Positions 9,571 to 17,752 of a DNA stretch of 64,000 nucleotides are shown piece after piece. The DNA is from Evansella clarkii (GTDB lineage: Bacteria; Bacillota; Bacilli; Bacillales; Salisediminibacteriaceae), in the NCBI RefSeq assembly GCF_002019695.1, contig NZ_KV917376.1, forward strand, positions 730,369-794,368. The letters are read 5' to 3'. The stretch's first letter is position 1, and the number at the start of each line of letters is the position of its first letter. Both the position numbers and the translations under genes were made by a program. Under the pieces are notes generated by a model. The model ran no database searches and was not told where the DNA came from. It worked only from the letters and a program-made list of their open reading frames with translations.

Positions 9571-9670
9571 ACAACTGTAGTATCCTTAACTTGAGTCCCT
9601 GAACCTGTCAGAGTTGTCCGTTACCCTTGTCATTGATGCTTAAAATACATTTTAAAGGGTGTGCGTTTTC

Positions 9671-10696
9671 TTGCTTAAAACTAGTAAACAATTAAATGAA
9701 CTGCTTGCTGAGGCTGCCCGTGAGGTGGATTTCTCCGGTACTGTCCTTATTAAAGAGAAAGATGAGATTGTCTTTCAGGCAGCTCATGGTTTTGCAAACA
9801 GGGCGGAGAAACTGGAGAACAAGCTGGATACTAGGTTTGGCATTGCTTCCGGCTGTAAGCTTTTTACCGCTATTGGCATTTGCCAGCTGGTGGAGAATGG
9901 AGTGGTAAGCTTTGAAACAAAGCTTGCGGACTGTCTGGATATAGAGTTTCCTAATTTTGATCCTGACGTGACAATCCACCACCTGTTAACTCACACTTCT
10001 GGTATGCCTGATTATTTTGATGAAGCTGTGATGGAGGATTTCGCCGATCTCTGGAAGGAGCAGCCCATGTATTTGCTGGACAGCCTTGCTGCATTTTTGC
10101 CCATGTTCCAGAAAAAAGAGATGCTGTTTTCTCCCGGAGAGAGATTCTATTACAATAATGCCGCTTTTATATTGCTCGGGTTAGTTGTTGAGGAAAAAAC
10201 AGGTATGCCGTTCACAGAGTACATCGTCGAGAATATATTCAAGCCTGCCGGTATGGCTGATTCCGGTTATTTTTCCCTGGATCAGCTGCCGCATAATACT
10301 GCACTTGGCTATATCGACCATGAGGACGGGAGCTGGAAAACAAATGTGTACTCCATTCCTGTTAAAGGAGGCGCAGATGGAGGGGCGTTCACGACTTCAG
10401 GCGATATGCTGAAGCTGTGGAAAGCACTCCTTTCCTTCAGGCTGCTAAAAGAGGACACAACGAAGCTGCTCCTCACCCCGCATGCTCATGTGGAGGAAGA
10501 TGACTATTACGGATATGGCGTATGGATTGTGAAGAAGGATGATGACAGCATTTTCAAGTACCACGTAATGGGCTATGACCCGGGTGTGAGCTTCCACTCC
10601 GCTTATTATCCTGAAGCAGACGTCACTTTAGTGGTTTCTTCCAATAAAAGCGAAGGTGCGTGGACGATTAATAAAGCAGTGCAGGGAGTTTTATAA
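9671..10696 (+). CDS. Serine hydrolase, class C beta-lactamase/PBP4* family
   Basis: About 341 residues. The frame is open from a GTG at 9659, but TTG at 9671 is better placed behind AAAGGG, so the start is uncertain. Motifs of the beta-lactamase family PF00144 are visible: SxxK as SGCK in FGIASGCKLFTAIG, YxN as YYNNAAF, and a C-terminal HVMGYDPGVS in place of KTG. There is no signal peptide, so it is probably a cytoplasmic esterase or peptidase rather than a resistance enzyme. It is a monocistronic gene of unknown substrate. Confidence 0.85.
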   Translation: MLKTSKQLNELLAEAAREVDFSGTVLIKEKDEIVFQAAHGFANRAEKLENKLDTRFGIASGCKLFTAIGICQLVENGVVSFETKLADCLDIEFPNFDPDVTIHHLLTHTSGMPDYFDEAVMEDFADLWKEQPMYLLDSLAAFLPMFQKKEMLFSPGERFYYNNAAFILLGLVVEEKTGMPFTEYIVENIFKPAGMADSGYFSLDQLPHNTALGYIDHEDGSWKTNVYSIPVKGGADGGAFTTSGDMLKLWKALLSFRLLKEDTTKLLLTPHAHVEEDDYYGYGVWIVKKDDDSIFKYHVMGYDPGVSFHSAYYPEADVTLVVSSNKSEGAWTINKAVQGVL

Positions 10697-10740
10697 GATC
10701 ATAGACAGCTTGCTGTAAAAAGCTATTTACCTATAATACA

Positions 10741-10780
10741 CAAGAAAGCACACTCTGGTTTTTAATGCAGAGTGTGCTTC
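10741..10780 (-). terminator. Terminator of second small lipoprotein
   Basis: AAGCACACTCT (10746-10756) pairs with AGAGTGTGCTT (10769-10779). The stem core is shared with the terminator at 921-948, so gene and terminator duplicated together. Confidence 0.75.
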
Positions 10781-10804
10781 TTATTTCGAAAAATCAGCTG
10801 CTTC

Positions 10805-11011
10805 TTATCCATTCATATCATTGTCGTCGTTCATGTCATCTGTTTCGTTATTTTCCGGCGCCTCGCCTTCACTGTCATCAAGATTATATTCTGTATTATC
10901 ATTCATGTTTTGTTGTTCTCTGTCGTTTTCGTCCACATCCGCATTTTCGCCGCCGCACGCTGCCACGACTAACAAACTGGATAATGACAATGCAGTAACT
11001 AATTTCTTCAT
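10805..11011 (-). CDS. Small acidic lipoprotein (68 aa)
   Basis: It begins MKKLVTALSLSSLLVVAACG, a lipoprotein signal peptide with lipobox Cys, after a GAGGAGGG-type site. The mature part (~49 residues) is almost entirely Asp, Glu and Asn with no predicted fold. It is the paralogue of the gene at 968, and its EYNLDD segment also occurs in the larger lipoprotein at 11679, so the small forms may be the linker part of that family without the C-terminal domain. Function unknown. Confidence 0.75.
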   Translation of the reverse strand: MKKLVTALSLSSLLVVAACGGENADVDENDREQQNMNDNTEYNLDDSEGEAPENNETDDMNDDNDMNG

Positions 11012-11102
11012 TTCGAACCCTCCTCGTTAATTGACCCTTTTAGTACATATAACTTATTTTCATAAATTTAAACATCTTATTGATTGGTGACGGGATATTG
11101 TC

Positions 11103-11150
11103 GTGAAACAATTTTTGTGAAACAAGATTTTTCGGGTGGTGCCTGTCACC
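11103..11150 (+). repeat. 48-bp repeat, copy 3, with inverted loop
   Basis: The GTGAAACAA pair and left stem arm are intact, but the end reads GGTGCCTGTCACC, the exact reverse complement of GGTGACAGGCACC in the other copies. The loop of the hairpin is therefore inverted here. It lies between the divergent small lipoprotein and the membrane protein at 11228. Confidence 0.85.
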
Positions 11151-11227
11151 CCCCGAAAGCAACTGGGAACCTTTTCCACCAGAGAACCGTATAACATATT
11201 AAAACCTAAGCCAGGAGGTTATTAACT

Positions 11228-11539
11228 ATGAGAATATACTTACTGAAAATGTTCATTTCTCTTTTCGTTCTGCTCGGAATTGTAACTGGCATTGCCCTTT
11301 ATTTTGATTTCGCTTTTTCAAGTACTGCATTTGTAGTTGGTGCAGTAGCCTGTCTTATTACTTACTCCGGCTCCGGATTTTCTGCTATGGGGGAAGCGAA
11401 TGCCTCCATCTCCCAGTCAGGAGGTTATTTGCCAAAAGGCGAAAGCATGAAAACGGCCTCCTCCCTGAATCCCTATTTAATTGCATCAATACTGTCCTTC
11501 ATATCAAGTTTTACAATCTTTATATTGCTCGGTATTTAA
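11228..11539 (+). CDS. Small membrane protein, unknown function
   Basis: 103 residues after CAGGAGG and a 9-nt gap. Three hydrophobic stretches (about residues 5-25, 33-50 and 83-102) suggest a three-helix membrane protein. The loop between the second and third helices is polar and Ser/Gly-rich. I do not recognise the family with confidence; it resembles other small Bacillus integral membrane proteins such as DUF5316 in size. It is a single gene with a repeat copy upstream. Confidence 0.7.
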   Translation: MRIYLLKMFISLFVLLGIVTGIALYFDFAFSSTAFVVGAVACLITYSGSGFSAMGEANASISQSGGYLPKGESMKTASSLNPYLIASILSFISSFTIFILLGI

Positions 11540-11626
11540 TTTATATTTTTCAAAAAGGAAGAGTTGATCTGCACTTATGTTCTCGCTGCTGGATATTCAG
11601 AGAACCATTATTTTCAACACACAACA

Positions 11627-11661
11627 AAGCCTCCCAGAATCCTGTGATTCTGAGAGGCTTC
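11627..11661. terminator. Bidirectional hairpin between convergent genes
   Basis: AAGCCTCCCAGAATC pairs with GATTCTGAGAGGCTT (one mismatch) around CTGT. It lies between the convergent membrane protein and the lipoprotein at 11679. T-rich sequence is weak on both sides. Confidence 0.7.
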
Positions 11662-11678
11662 TATTCTGCTTAATTACC

Positions 11679-12446
11679 TTAGAACTCTACCTCAATATCC
11701 ACTTCATCTCCTGCATCTTCCCAGTCTTCGTCATGTGGTGCGCTCCAGACTAATCTTACTGATTCTACTTCTTCCGCATTGGAATTCTCCAGAACAAAGA
11801 AGAAGCTCCCGCTTTGGCTGGTGCCGGCCATCATTTCACCGTCAATATGGTCGCTCAGCCACATGTCGCTTTCCAGCTGCTCTCCTGTGCTCGTTGACAT
11901 TCTTGCCTGCCCGGCGTAAAAAGTAATGTCTTCGTCGGCCGTATTTTCTACCTGTATGTCAACCTGGATGTAATCCAGCTCGTCCGTTTCAAGGAAATCG
12001 GCCATTTCACCGGTTAATTCTCCAGACACAGCTGCCACCTGCTGAATATCCATGATGATCGGTCCAGTTTCAATCGTATCAATGTCGTCCTGGCGGTTAT
12101 GGAGAGTAAAGACGCCTCCTTCATTTTCAATTGTGTCGCCCACTTCCGTTTCCCAGGTGTCATCAGCCAGGTCTTCTCCAAGATCCTCATCGTTCTCGTC
12201 CCCGGCGGCTTCCTCGTTCGTCTCATTGTCGTTCAGGTCAGGGTCTGTATCCTCCAGACCGTTGTTGTTCGTCCCGTCTTCTTCATTATCATTCCCGTCA
12301 TCGGCGTCATCGTCGAGATTGTACTCGGTATTGTTATTCATGTTTTGCGCATTTCTGTTGTCTTCATCCACATCAGCTTCTTCACCGCCGCAGGCTGCTA
12401 CGACTAATAGTGTTGATAAAGAAAGAGTTGTACATAACTTTTTCAT
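11679..12446 (-). CDS. Acidic lipoprotein, large paralogue A
   Basis: 255 residues beginning MKKLCTTLSLSTLLVVAACG, a clear lipoprotein signal. Residues ~20-105 are a low-complexity Asp/Glu/Asn linker. From ~105 there is a folded, beta-rich domain with the conserved stretch TIENEGGVFTLHNRQDDIDT, then YIQVDIQVENTADEDITFYA and SGSFFFVLENSNAEEVESVR. The layout resembles DUF4352-type extracellular immunoglobulin-like lipoproteins. Genes at 24925 and 29637 share this domain almost throughout, a family expansion within one window. The role is unknown; surface location is expected. Confidence 0.8.
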   Translation of the reverse strand: MKKLCTTLSLSTLLVVAACGGEEADVDEDNRNAQNMNNNTEYNLDDDADDGNDNEEDGTNNNGLEDTDPDLNDNETNEEAAGDENDEDLGEDLADDTWETEVGDTIENEGGVFTLHNRQDDIDTIETGPIIMDIQQVAAVSGELTGEMADFLETDELDYIQVDIQVENTADEDITFYAGQARMSTSTGEQLESDMWLSDHIDGEMMAGTSQSGSFFFVLENSNAEEVESVRLVWSAPHDEDWEDAGDEVDIEVEF

Positions 12447-12640
12447 CGCAGAATCCTCCTTGTAAGTGAATTATAATTGGAATATAATTTCCTTAATTAG
12501 AAATATACGTAATTTAACTTGGTTAAACAAGGAATTTGTTTGGAGAAAAATTCTGTCTGTTAATCTACCTCTTTTTCAAGTTTCACCATAGCTGCCACCT
12601 GGCCATCAGATGTCGATTAGCTTTGCTTTAGATTCCAAAA

Positions 12641-12864
12641 TTAAGGAAATATAGAAATGGAATAAATGCTAATAATTAATGTCAGTATTCCTAAAAACCG
12701 CTGACTTTCGTGAAGATTTGTCAGTCCGCTGAAGAGCAGCATAAAAGCTAAACAGAGCATCATATATGGATACATACTAACTATTAGTGTAAAAGATAAA
12801 ATCTACAGGACTACACCAATGAAGAAGCAGTCATTTGACCGATCTTATATATTTTTAATGTCAT
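12641..12864 (-). pseudogene. Degraded DUF3953-like membrane gene
   Basis: Behind GGGAGGAG an ATG at 12864 opens MTLKIYKIGQMTASSLV and then hits a stop. Another frame continues with VMYPYMMLCLAFMLLFSG, then LTNLHESQRFLGILTLIISI and a stop at 12641. The two-helix pattern with a polar turn resembles DUF3953 proteins. The span is not a multiple of three, so at least one frameshift and one stop separate the halves. Reading error in assembly is the alternative. Confidence 0.5.
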
Positions 12865-12973
12865 ACAACTCCTCCCTTTAGTTACTAATTAATTGAATGT
12901 TTAACTTTTATAACCATATTTTGAATCGTACTTTTATGCCGCTATACATGCAGAGCCCTTTAAAGCACAAATA

Positions 12974-13163
12974 ATAAACGGAGATTCTCCGGTTATAGAT
13001 AGGCTGGAACTCATTTCGGGGTAATTTAAGGGGAGGTTTTCCGGTTATGTAAGGTAAAATCTTATATTTTCGCGTTTTTCGAGTCAATAGTCGGAATCTC
13101 TCCGTCTATTTAAGCATTTTTTATTAGTAATTAATAATTAAGCGGAATTTTTCCGTCTATTGA
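12974..13163 (-). repeat. 190-bp four-palindrome element, copy 1
   Basis: Four CGGA..TCCG palindromes end at 12991, 13043, 13104 and 13155 (steps 52, 61, 51). Orientation is reversed relative to copies at 28653 and 58734. The rest of the 12447-13380 gap holds the DUF3953 remnant and a terminator; nothing else was seen. Confidence 0.75.
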
Positions 13164-13289
13164 AACCAGAGGATGCATCTCCTACACCCAGGGGATGAAC
13201 CAACCTCATCAAGAAACCTTATTCATCTGCTAAACCTGCTTCCCAGTCCGATAAGCGCCCCCTTGAGCTTTGAGAGTGAATAATAGATA

Positions 13290-13320
13290 AAGACGCATGG
13301 TTGTCCATACGTCTTTTCTT
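13290..13320 (-). terminator. Terminator of lipoprotein at 13381
   Basis: AAGACGCATGG pairs with CCATACGTCTT (one mismatch), with T-rich sequence on both strands. Placed 60 bp after the lipoprotein stop codon. Confidence 0.7.
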
Positions 13321-13380
13321 ATGAAATCCCCCAATTAACTTTTTCCATGTTCAGTTCGTTTCATCTTTCAACAGCACTTT

Positions 13381-14010
13381 TTACGAATGAACCCTTACCA
13401 TCTCGTCAATGACTTCCAGTCGGTATTGTAACCTGATAAACTCATCTTCCGCATCCTCTTCATATTCATCCTCTAACAGCGGGTGCAGCTCTTCTTCCAC
13501 TGCCCATCTTTCGTATATATGAAGAGTGAAGTTGTAGAAAAATTCGTCCAGGCTGTATCCCAGTTCATCTGCGAGATAAGCATACAGGTTTTGCCTTTCC
13601 ACACTTTCCTGCAAAGGAGGTAAACGCCTCTCGATAATTTCCTCCAGCCTTTCTTGATTCATGTCAACACCGTAACGTTCGGAAGCCAGGTCATGCCATG
13701 CTTGTTCATACTGCATCCTGAGCTGGCTGTCTTCATATACCTGCTCTCTATCCGCTTCCTGGCCAGTAGTAGCATAAATCAGATGATAGAACATAAACCA
13801 GTCCCTGTCTTCTCCCTGAAGATTTAACTCCTCAGCGTCACTTATCCCGTCATCAATCATCGTTTTATCCAGTTCCCCAACGGGCTCAAGCTGGTGAATC
13901 CTTATAAGGTCTTCCCTTAATTCCTCCGCATCAGAGGAAATCGCCTCATCATCATTGCAGGCACTCAGGAGGAAAACCAGCGTAAATAGCATTAATCCCT
14001 TTTTAACCAT
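13381..14010 (-). CDS. Helical acidic lipoprotein, unknown function
   Basis: 209 residues from ATG at 14010, chosen because GAGGAGG lies 8 nt upstream and the protein begins MVKKGLMLFTLVFLLSAC, a lipoprotein signal. The frame extends upstream to 14094 but without signal character. The mature part is Glu-rich and mostly helical (for example RLEEIIERRLPPLQESVERQ). It slightly resembles the N-terminal helical domain of SurA/PrsA-like proteins, but no PPIase domain is present, so I do not assign a function. It differs from the other lipoproteins in lacking the Asp/Asn linker. Confidence 0.75.
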   Translation of the reverse strand: MVKKGLMLFTLVFLLSACNDDEAISSDAEELREDLIRIHQLEPVGELDKTMIDDGISDAEELNLQGEDRDWFMFYHLIYATTGQEADREQVYEDSQLRMQYEQAWHDLASERYGVDMNQERLEEIIERRLPPLQESVERQNLYAYLADELGYSLDEFFYNFTLHIYERWAVEEELHPLLEDEYEEDAEDEFIRLQYRLEVIDEMVRVHS

Positions 14011-14259
14011 GGCAGTTCCTCCTCTTTTTTTCACTATTTGCATCTCTGCCTTGGATACTTCTGCTTCTCTCTCTTCTCTATACGAACCCACCACCTAAAA
14101 GGTAACAGAATTTACATTTTCCGCTACAAACGTTTTCCAAATTTAAACAAATCTAGTAATGAGCTTTGAAAAAATAATTCTTCTGCACCGAAGAGAGGGC
14201 TGGGATTTTCATGGTAAAATAATAGCAGAGGAAATTTCAGGAAGGGACGATGGTGACCA

Positions 14260-14890
14260 ATGATCAAAAACAGAAAGTATTTATACATAGCCGGTATACT
14301 TTTTACCATTGCATGGCTATAAACTTCCCTTTCCCCCATGGTTACGGCGAGGCTGTGGGACAAAGCTCTTTTTTCACTATTACCCTAATATCATCGGTAT
14401 TATTACGCTGTTCATTTTTTTAGGAAGTCTCTATTTCTTTTTGAGCTCTTTAGAAAAATATCATTGGCGGTTGCTTATTGCCGCCCTGCTGTTATTTACT
14501 TTTTTGCCCCTGCCTCTTATCAGTTTTTATCAAAACACACTAGCGAAAGATATATATGCAGTTTCTTACGACTCCACCGAGAGTCATTGCGAGTTTGCAC
14601 AGACTGGTCGCGGAGCGTGTGAGCTTGTGTTTGAAAACCATTCTAGTGAAGAAGTTCATTTCACGGTTGAATTTTTTGAAGAATACTGGTTTGAGGAAGC
14701 TTTCCGGTCCCTGTCACTCATGAATAACGGGGCGCCATGCGAAGTTGAACTGAAGGGGAAAGAGCGGAAAACAGTTAAAATTGAAACAGACATTGATTCG
14801 TTCGCTTCAGGCTATCATTTGGGTGGTGAATTTATCAATTACGAGATAAGTTTCATCATAAATTCAGAGCAAGGCCAAAGAAGGCTCTAG
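14260..14890 (+). pseudogene. Frameshifted membrane protein gene
   Basis: An ATG at 14260 opens MIKNRKYLYIAGILFTIAWL, a typical first membrane helix, then stops at 14320. The continuation lies in another frame, open from TTG at 14309 to 14890: a helix (NIIGIITLFIFLGSLYFFLS), a second helix (LLIAALLLFTFLPLPLIS) and a C-terminal soluble beta-rich domain of ~120 residues. A third frame reads FPFPHGYGEAVG across the gap. One or two indels near 14310-14370 would restore a single protein. Either a recent pseudogene or a sequence error; the C-terminal part may still be translated. Confidence 0.55.
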
Positions 14891-14896
14891 ACGAAT

Positions 14897-14938
14897 AAAA
14901 GCCAGTCACTCTCGGGATTAGCCGGTGACTGGCTTTTT
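14897..14938. terminator. Bidirectional terminator, start of composite module D
   Basis: AAAAGCCAGTCAC pairs with GTGACTGGCTTTT between convergent genes. Related hairpins at 16163 and 17568 precede repeat copies 5 and 6 in the same way, followed by TTTCT.CA...GGTGCCCC. Confidence 0.85.
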
Positions 14939-14974
14939 CATTTCTGCAGGCACGGTGCCCCCTCGCAACCCTCC

Positions 14975-15022
14975 GTGAAACAATTTTCGTGAAACAAGAT
15001 TTTTCGGGTGGTGACAGGCACC
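14975..15022 (+). repeat. 48-bp GTGAAACAA hairpin repeat, copy 4
   Basis: Core copy ending GGTGACAGGCACC, 11 bp before the stop codon of the DUF3231 gene. With the hairpin at 14897 it forms a composite module of about 126 bp bounded inside by GGTGCC and GGCACC. Confidence 0.85.
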
Positions 15023-15033
15023 AGCTAAGCCAG

Positions 15034-16011
15034 CTAATTCTTCTGAGGTGGCTGCTCCATCCATCCGTTTTCAATCAGTATCTTCAACCCATCCTCAGCA
15101 TAAATTGCAACCTCTGCTGACAGCCTCGTGAAATCCATTGCTAAATCCCTTCTAAGCACGTTCGATACAGCAGCGCCATAGTTGCTCATTCCTTGAGCAT
15201 TCAAAGCAGCTATTAAATTGAGCATTAGTTTATCTGAGAAAGGGGCAGCAGTCGATGATGTAACTCCCGGGTTCCACGTTGAAGGCACCGGCAGCTCTTC
15301 CTTTTTCAAGAGCTTTGACAATACTTCCACATGTTTTGACGATATTTCCTTCCCTCTTTTGAAATAGTCATTTAGCTTTCCCGCATTTGTAACCTGCATA
15401 AATCCTGCAGTCAAACTAATACCGAGTGTATTGGTTACCAAATTATAAAAAATACTGGCGATTTCAATTCCTAAAAGAGGCCGCTCCCTGCCAAACCAGC
15501 CATTTAAAAAGCTCTCTTTTTGCACAAACTCGTTTTTTTCAGGTACAGGTATATAAGGGGCTCTTATCCATAATCCTTTGTTTAATAAGCATAACCTTGC
15601 ATCATTTAATATCTTAAGCGATTCACTGATGTACCTGTTAAATAAGTTAAAAACATCTTCTCTGGCAATCGTATTGATGGATATTGATCCGAAGTTTAAA
15701 TTTCCCTTTGCTATAAACCATTGATAAAAAAGTATAAAGGGATCAGTAAACAGTTTTTCTTCTGTTGATAAAATATCCGAATCACTGAATGCCTCCGGTA
15801 CAGGAATATTCTGACCAAGGAAAATTGTTTTAATTTCATTCATTACCGAGCCACAAAGCTCCATATTTTTATCGTTGATTTGTTTGATCTCCGGATCCTC
15901 AACGATTGCATTAAAATATTTTAAAACATAATAGTTCATGCTTTGAGCTTGATATGTATACCATAAATAACCCATTTCCGCACTGGTCAAGTCAATGTTA
16001 TTGGAAGCCAC
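15034..16011 (-). CDS. DUF3231 family protein (CotF-like helical repeats)
   Basis: 325 residues, mainly alpha-helical, with two similar halves (LTSAEMGYLWYTYQAQSMNY near the N-terminus and GIEIASIFYNLVTNTLGISL near the middle). This is the two-copy ferritin-like layout of DUF3231 proteins, which are common in spore-forming Bacillaceae and related to spore coat protein CotF. The molecular role is not established. ATG at 16011 follows GGAGGGCGGTAG. The stop codon lies 11 bp from repeat copy 4, so the mature 3' end of the mRNA includes that hairpin. Confidence 0.85.
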   Translation of the reverse strand: MASNNIDLTSAEMGYLWYTYQAQSMNYYVLKYFNAIVEDPEIKQINDKNMELCGSVMNEIKTIFLGQNIPVPEAFSDSDILSTEEKLFTDPFILFYQWFIAKGNLNFGSISINTIAREDVFNLFNRYISESLKILNDARLCLLNKGLWIRAPYIPVPEKNEFVQKESFLNGWFGRERPLLGIEIASIFYNLVTNTLGISLTAGFMQVTNAGKLNDYFKRGKEISSKHVEVLSKLLKKEELPVPSTWNPGVTSSTAAPFSDKLMLNLIAALNAQGMSNYGAAVSNVLRRDLAMDFTRLSAEVAIYAEDGLKILIENGWMEQPPQKN

Positions 16012-16162
16012 ACTACCGCCCTCCTGAATTTTTAATATGAGGTTATTAGTATCTGCATTTTTTATTGAATTACTACTTTTTTATAAAACTTCATTTACCA
16101 TTTAATTAAAATAAAGATTGGAGAGAAACTTATTCTGAACTGGGGAGATCTCTTATGAAATT

Positions 16163-16208
16163 AAAAAAAGCCAGGTCACTCAAGGGATTCGTAAGTAACC
16201 GGCTTTTT
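16163..16208. terminator. Hairpin of composite module E
   Basis: AAAAAAAGCCaGGT and aACCGGCTTTTT pair imperfectly. It is the same module as at 14897 and 17568, followed by CAGGTAAGGTGCCCCCTC. No gene ends directly before it on the plus strand. Confidence 0.6.
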
Positions 16209-16262
16209 CGTTTCTCCAGGTAAGGTGCCCCCTCACACTATGGGCAGCCCCTCGGACAATCT

Positions 16263-16310
16263 GTGAAACAATTTCCGTGAAACAAGATTATTCGGGTGGT
16301 GACAGGCACC
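16263..16310 (+). repeat. 48-bp GTGAAACAA hairpin repeat, copy 5
   Basis: Core copy with GATTATTCGGG in place of GATTTTTCGGG, like copy 8. Its last base lies one nucleotide before the stop codon of the MurF-like gene. Confidence 0.85.
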
Positions 16311-16311
16311 A

Positions 16312-17394
16312 TTAAAGCATCCTGCGAAGGAATCTTACAGTTCTGTGCATTTTCATTTTGTTGGAGCCTTTAATTAAGATCGTCGAATTTGGTTCAAGTG
16401 TCTTCTTTAGTTCTTCATGTAATCGCTCTTTCGTATCAAAATGCTTTACATTTTCTTTCGGAAATCCCGCACTAATTGCTCCTTCTCCGATTAATTTGCC
16501 CTGGGACCCCAGAGTATATAAAAGGTCAATCTTCTTTTTGGCGATGTACTTTCCAACTTTTTTATGTCCATGAACAGAATAACTCCCTAAACTAAACATA
16601 CTTCCCAGGATAGCAATTCGTTTTTGACTACTAATATTTTGCAGAACTCTTATAGCTGCTATAGCTGCTTGTGGATTTGAACTGTAGGTATCATCGATAA
16701 CTTTTACCTTATTTTTCAAGTGTAAGAGTTTAAGTCTCCTTTTCATTTTCAGAGTGTTTTTTAACCCTTTTTTTATTTCTTCTGTATTGCATCCAAGTTG
16801 ATGAGTAACGGCAATAGCAAACAGTGCATTTAAAACATGGTGAGATCCAAAAACAGGAATAAAAAACGAGTATTTTTTTCCGTTAATATTTACATCGAAG
16901 GTCATACCTTTATCAGCATACTGAATATTAGAAGCAAAATAATCCGCTTTCTTTCTGCAGCCGATTTTCACGACCTTCCCTTTAAAACCAGTTAAATCTA
17001 ATAGTCTGGAATTTGGGTCATCAGCATTTAAGAACAATAGACCATCTTGTTTCATGCCTTTAATTAAGTTGGATTTCTCTTTTGCAATGCCCCGAACTTT
17101 ACCCCTAAAATAGCCAGCATGGGCAGATCCAACATTTGTCACCACACCAATTGTAGGTTTAATAATTTTACAATGTTTAGCAATACTTCCTTTACTGCCC
17201 ATACCAAATTCTAAAACAACACCCTGGTGCCACTGTTTTATATTTTGTATATGCTTTTGAGTTGACCTGTAGTGATTTAAGTTAGCTTTGCTCTTATAAA
17301 TCGTCCATTTATTTTTAAGAATAGAAGCAATCATTTCTTTAGTTGTTGATTTTCCTGCACTGCCAGTAACGGCTATAATTGGTCTTTCTTTCAA
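16312..17394 (-). CDS. Orphan MurF-like Mur ligase without N-terminal domain
   Basis: 360 residues. The ATP-binding P-loop TGSAGKSTTKEM lies at residues ~10-21, so the ~90-residue N-terminal UDP-binding domain of true MurF (~450 aa) is absent. Central-domain features follow: LEFGMGSKGSI, VVTNVGSAHAGYF and the Mur-type NH motif in GSHHVLNALFAIA. The C-terminal ligase domain contains DDTYSSNPQAA. Such proteins catalyse ATP-dependent amide bond formation; the substrate of this short version is unknown. It stands alone, away from dcw genes. Lys-rich codon content gives it a more basic product than its neighbours. Confidence 0.85.
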   Translation of the reverse strand: MKERPIIAVTGSAGKSTTKEMIASILKNKWTIYKSKANLNHYRSTQKHIQNIKQWHQGVVLEFGMGSKGSIAKHCKIIKPTIGVVTNVGSAHAGYFRGKVRGIAKEKSNLIKGMKQDGLLFLNADDPNSRLLDLTGFKGKVVKIGCRKKADYFASNIQYADKGMTFDVNINGKKYSFFIPVFGSHHVLNALFAIAVTHQLGCNTEEIKKGLKNTLKMKRRLKLLHLKNKVKVIDDTYSSNPQAAIAAIRVLQNISSQKRIAILGSMFSLGSYSVHGHKKVGKYIAKKKIDLLYTLGSQGKLIGEGAISAGFPKENVKHFDTKERLHEELKKTLEPNSTILIKGSNKMKMHRTVRFLRRML

Positions 17395-17567
17395 GTGTTT
17401 CCCCCTCTTTTCCCGAAGATTACTCTCAGTACATGATTAACTTATGCTTTTTCAGGAAAAGAGGTCTAGGTCGTTGCGTTATATTTACATATTTTCTTAT
17501 AGAAATAAATAGATTACTTCTTAGGTGAATTACGCGGAGGGTTTTAGCAGAGTATACAAAATAAATT

Positions 17568-17613
17568 AAAAAAGCCAGGTCACTCACGGGATTCGTGTGT
17601 AACCTGGCTTTTT
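17568..17613. terminator. Hairpin of composite module F
   Basis: AAAAAGCCAGGT pairs perfectly with ACCTGGCTTTTT. It is followed by GGTTTCTGCACGCAAGGTGC and then repeat copy 6. Confidence 0.75.
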
Positions 17614-17682
17614 GGTTTCTGCACGCAAGGTGCCCCTCCTCTCACCTCGAGCAACGACCTTTTTTCCTCTTTTACACAATCT

Positions 17683-17730
17683 GTGAAACATTGGGCGTGA
17701 AACAAGATTTTTCGGGTGGTGACAGGCACC
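17683..17730 (+). repeat. 48-bp repeat, copy 6, with extra hairpin words
   Basis: Core copy followed by further CAGGCACCACCCGAA and ACAGGCACCCGA words up to about 17765. These extra words run into the 3' end of pcp and supply its stop codon. Confidence 0.8.
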
Positions 17731-17752
17731 ACCCGAACAGGCACCACCCGAA

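Noticed and set aside
9671-10696. Acquired beta-lactamase resistance gene
   Set aside because: No signal peptide and an altered KTG region; base composition is like neighbours, so a housekeeping hydrolase is more likely.
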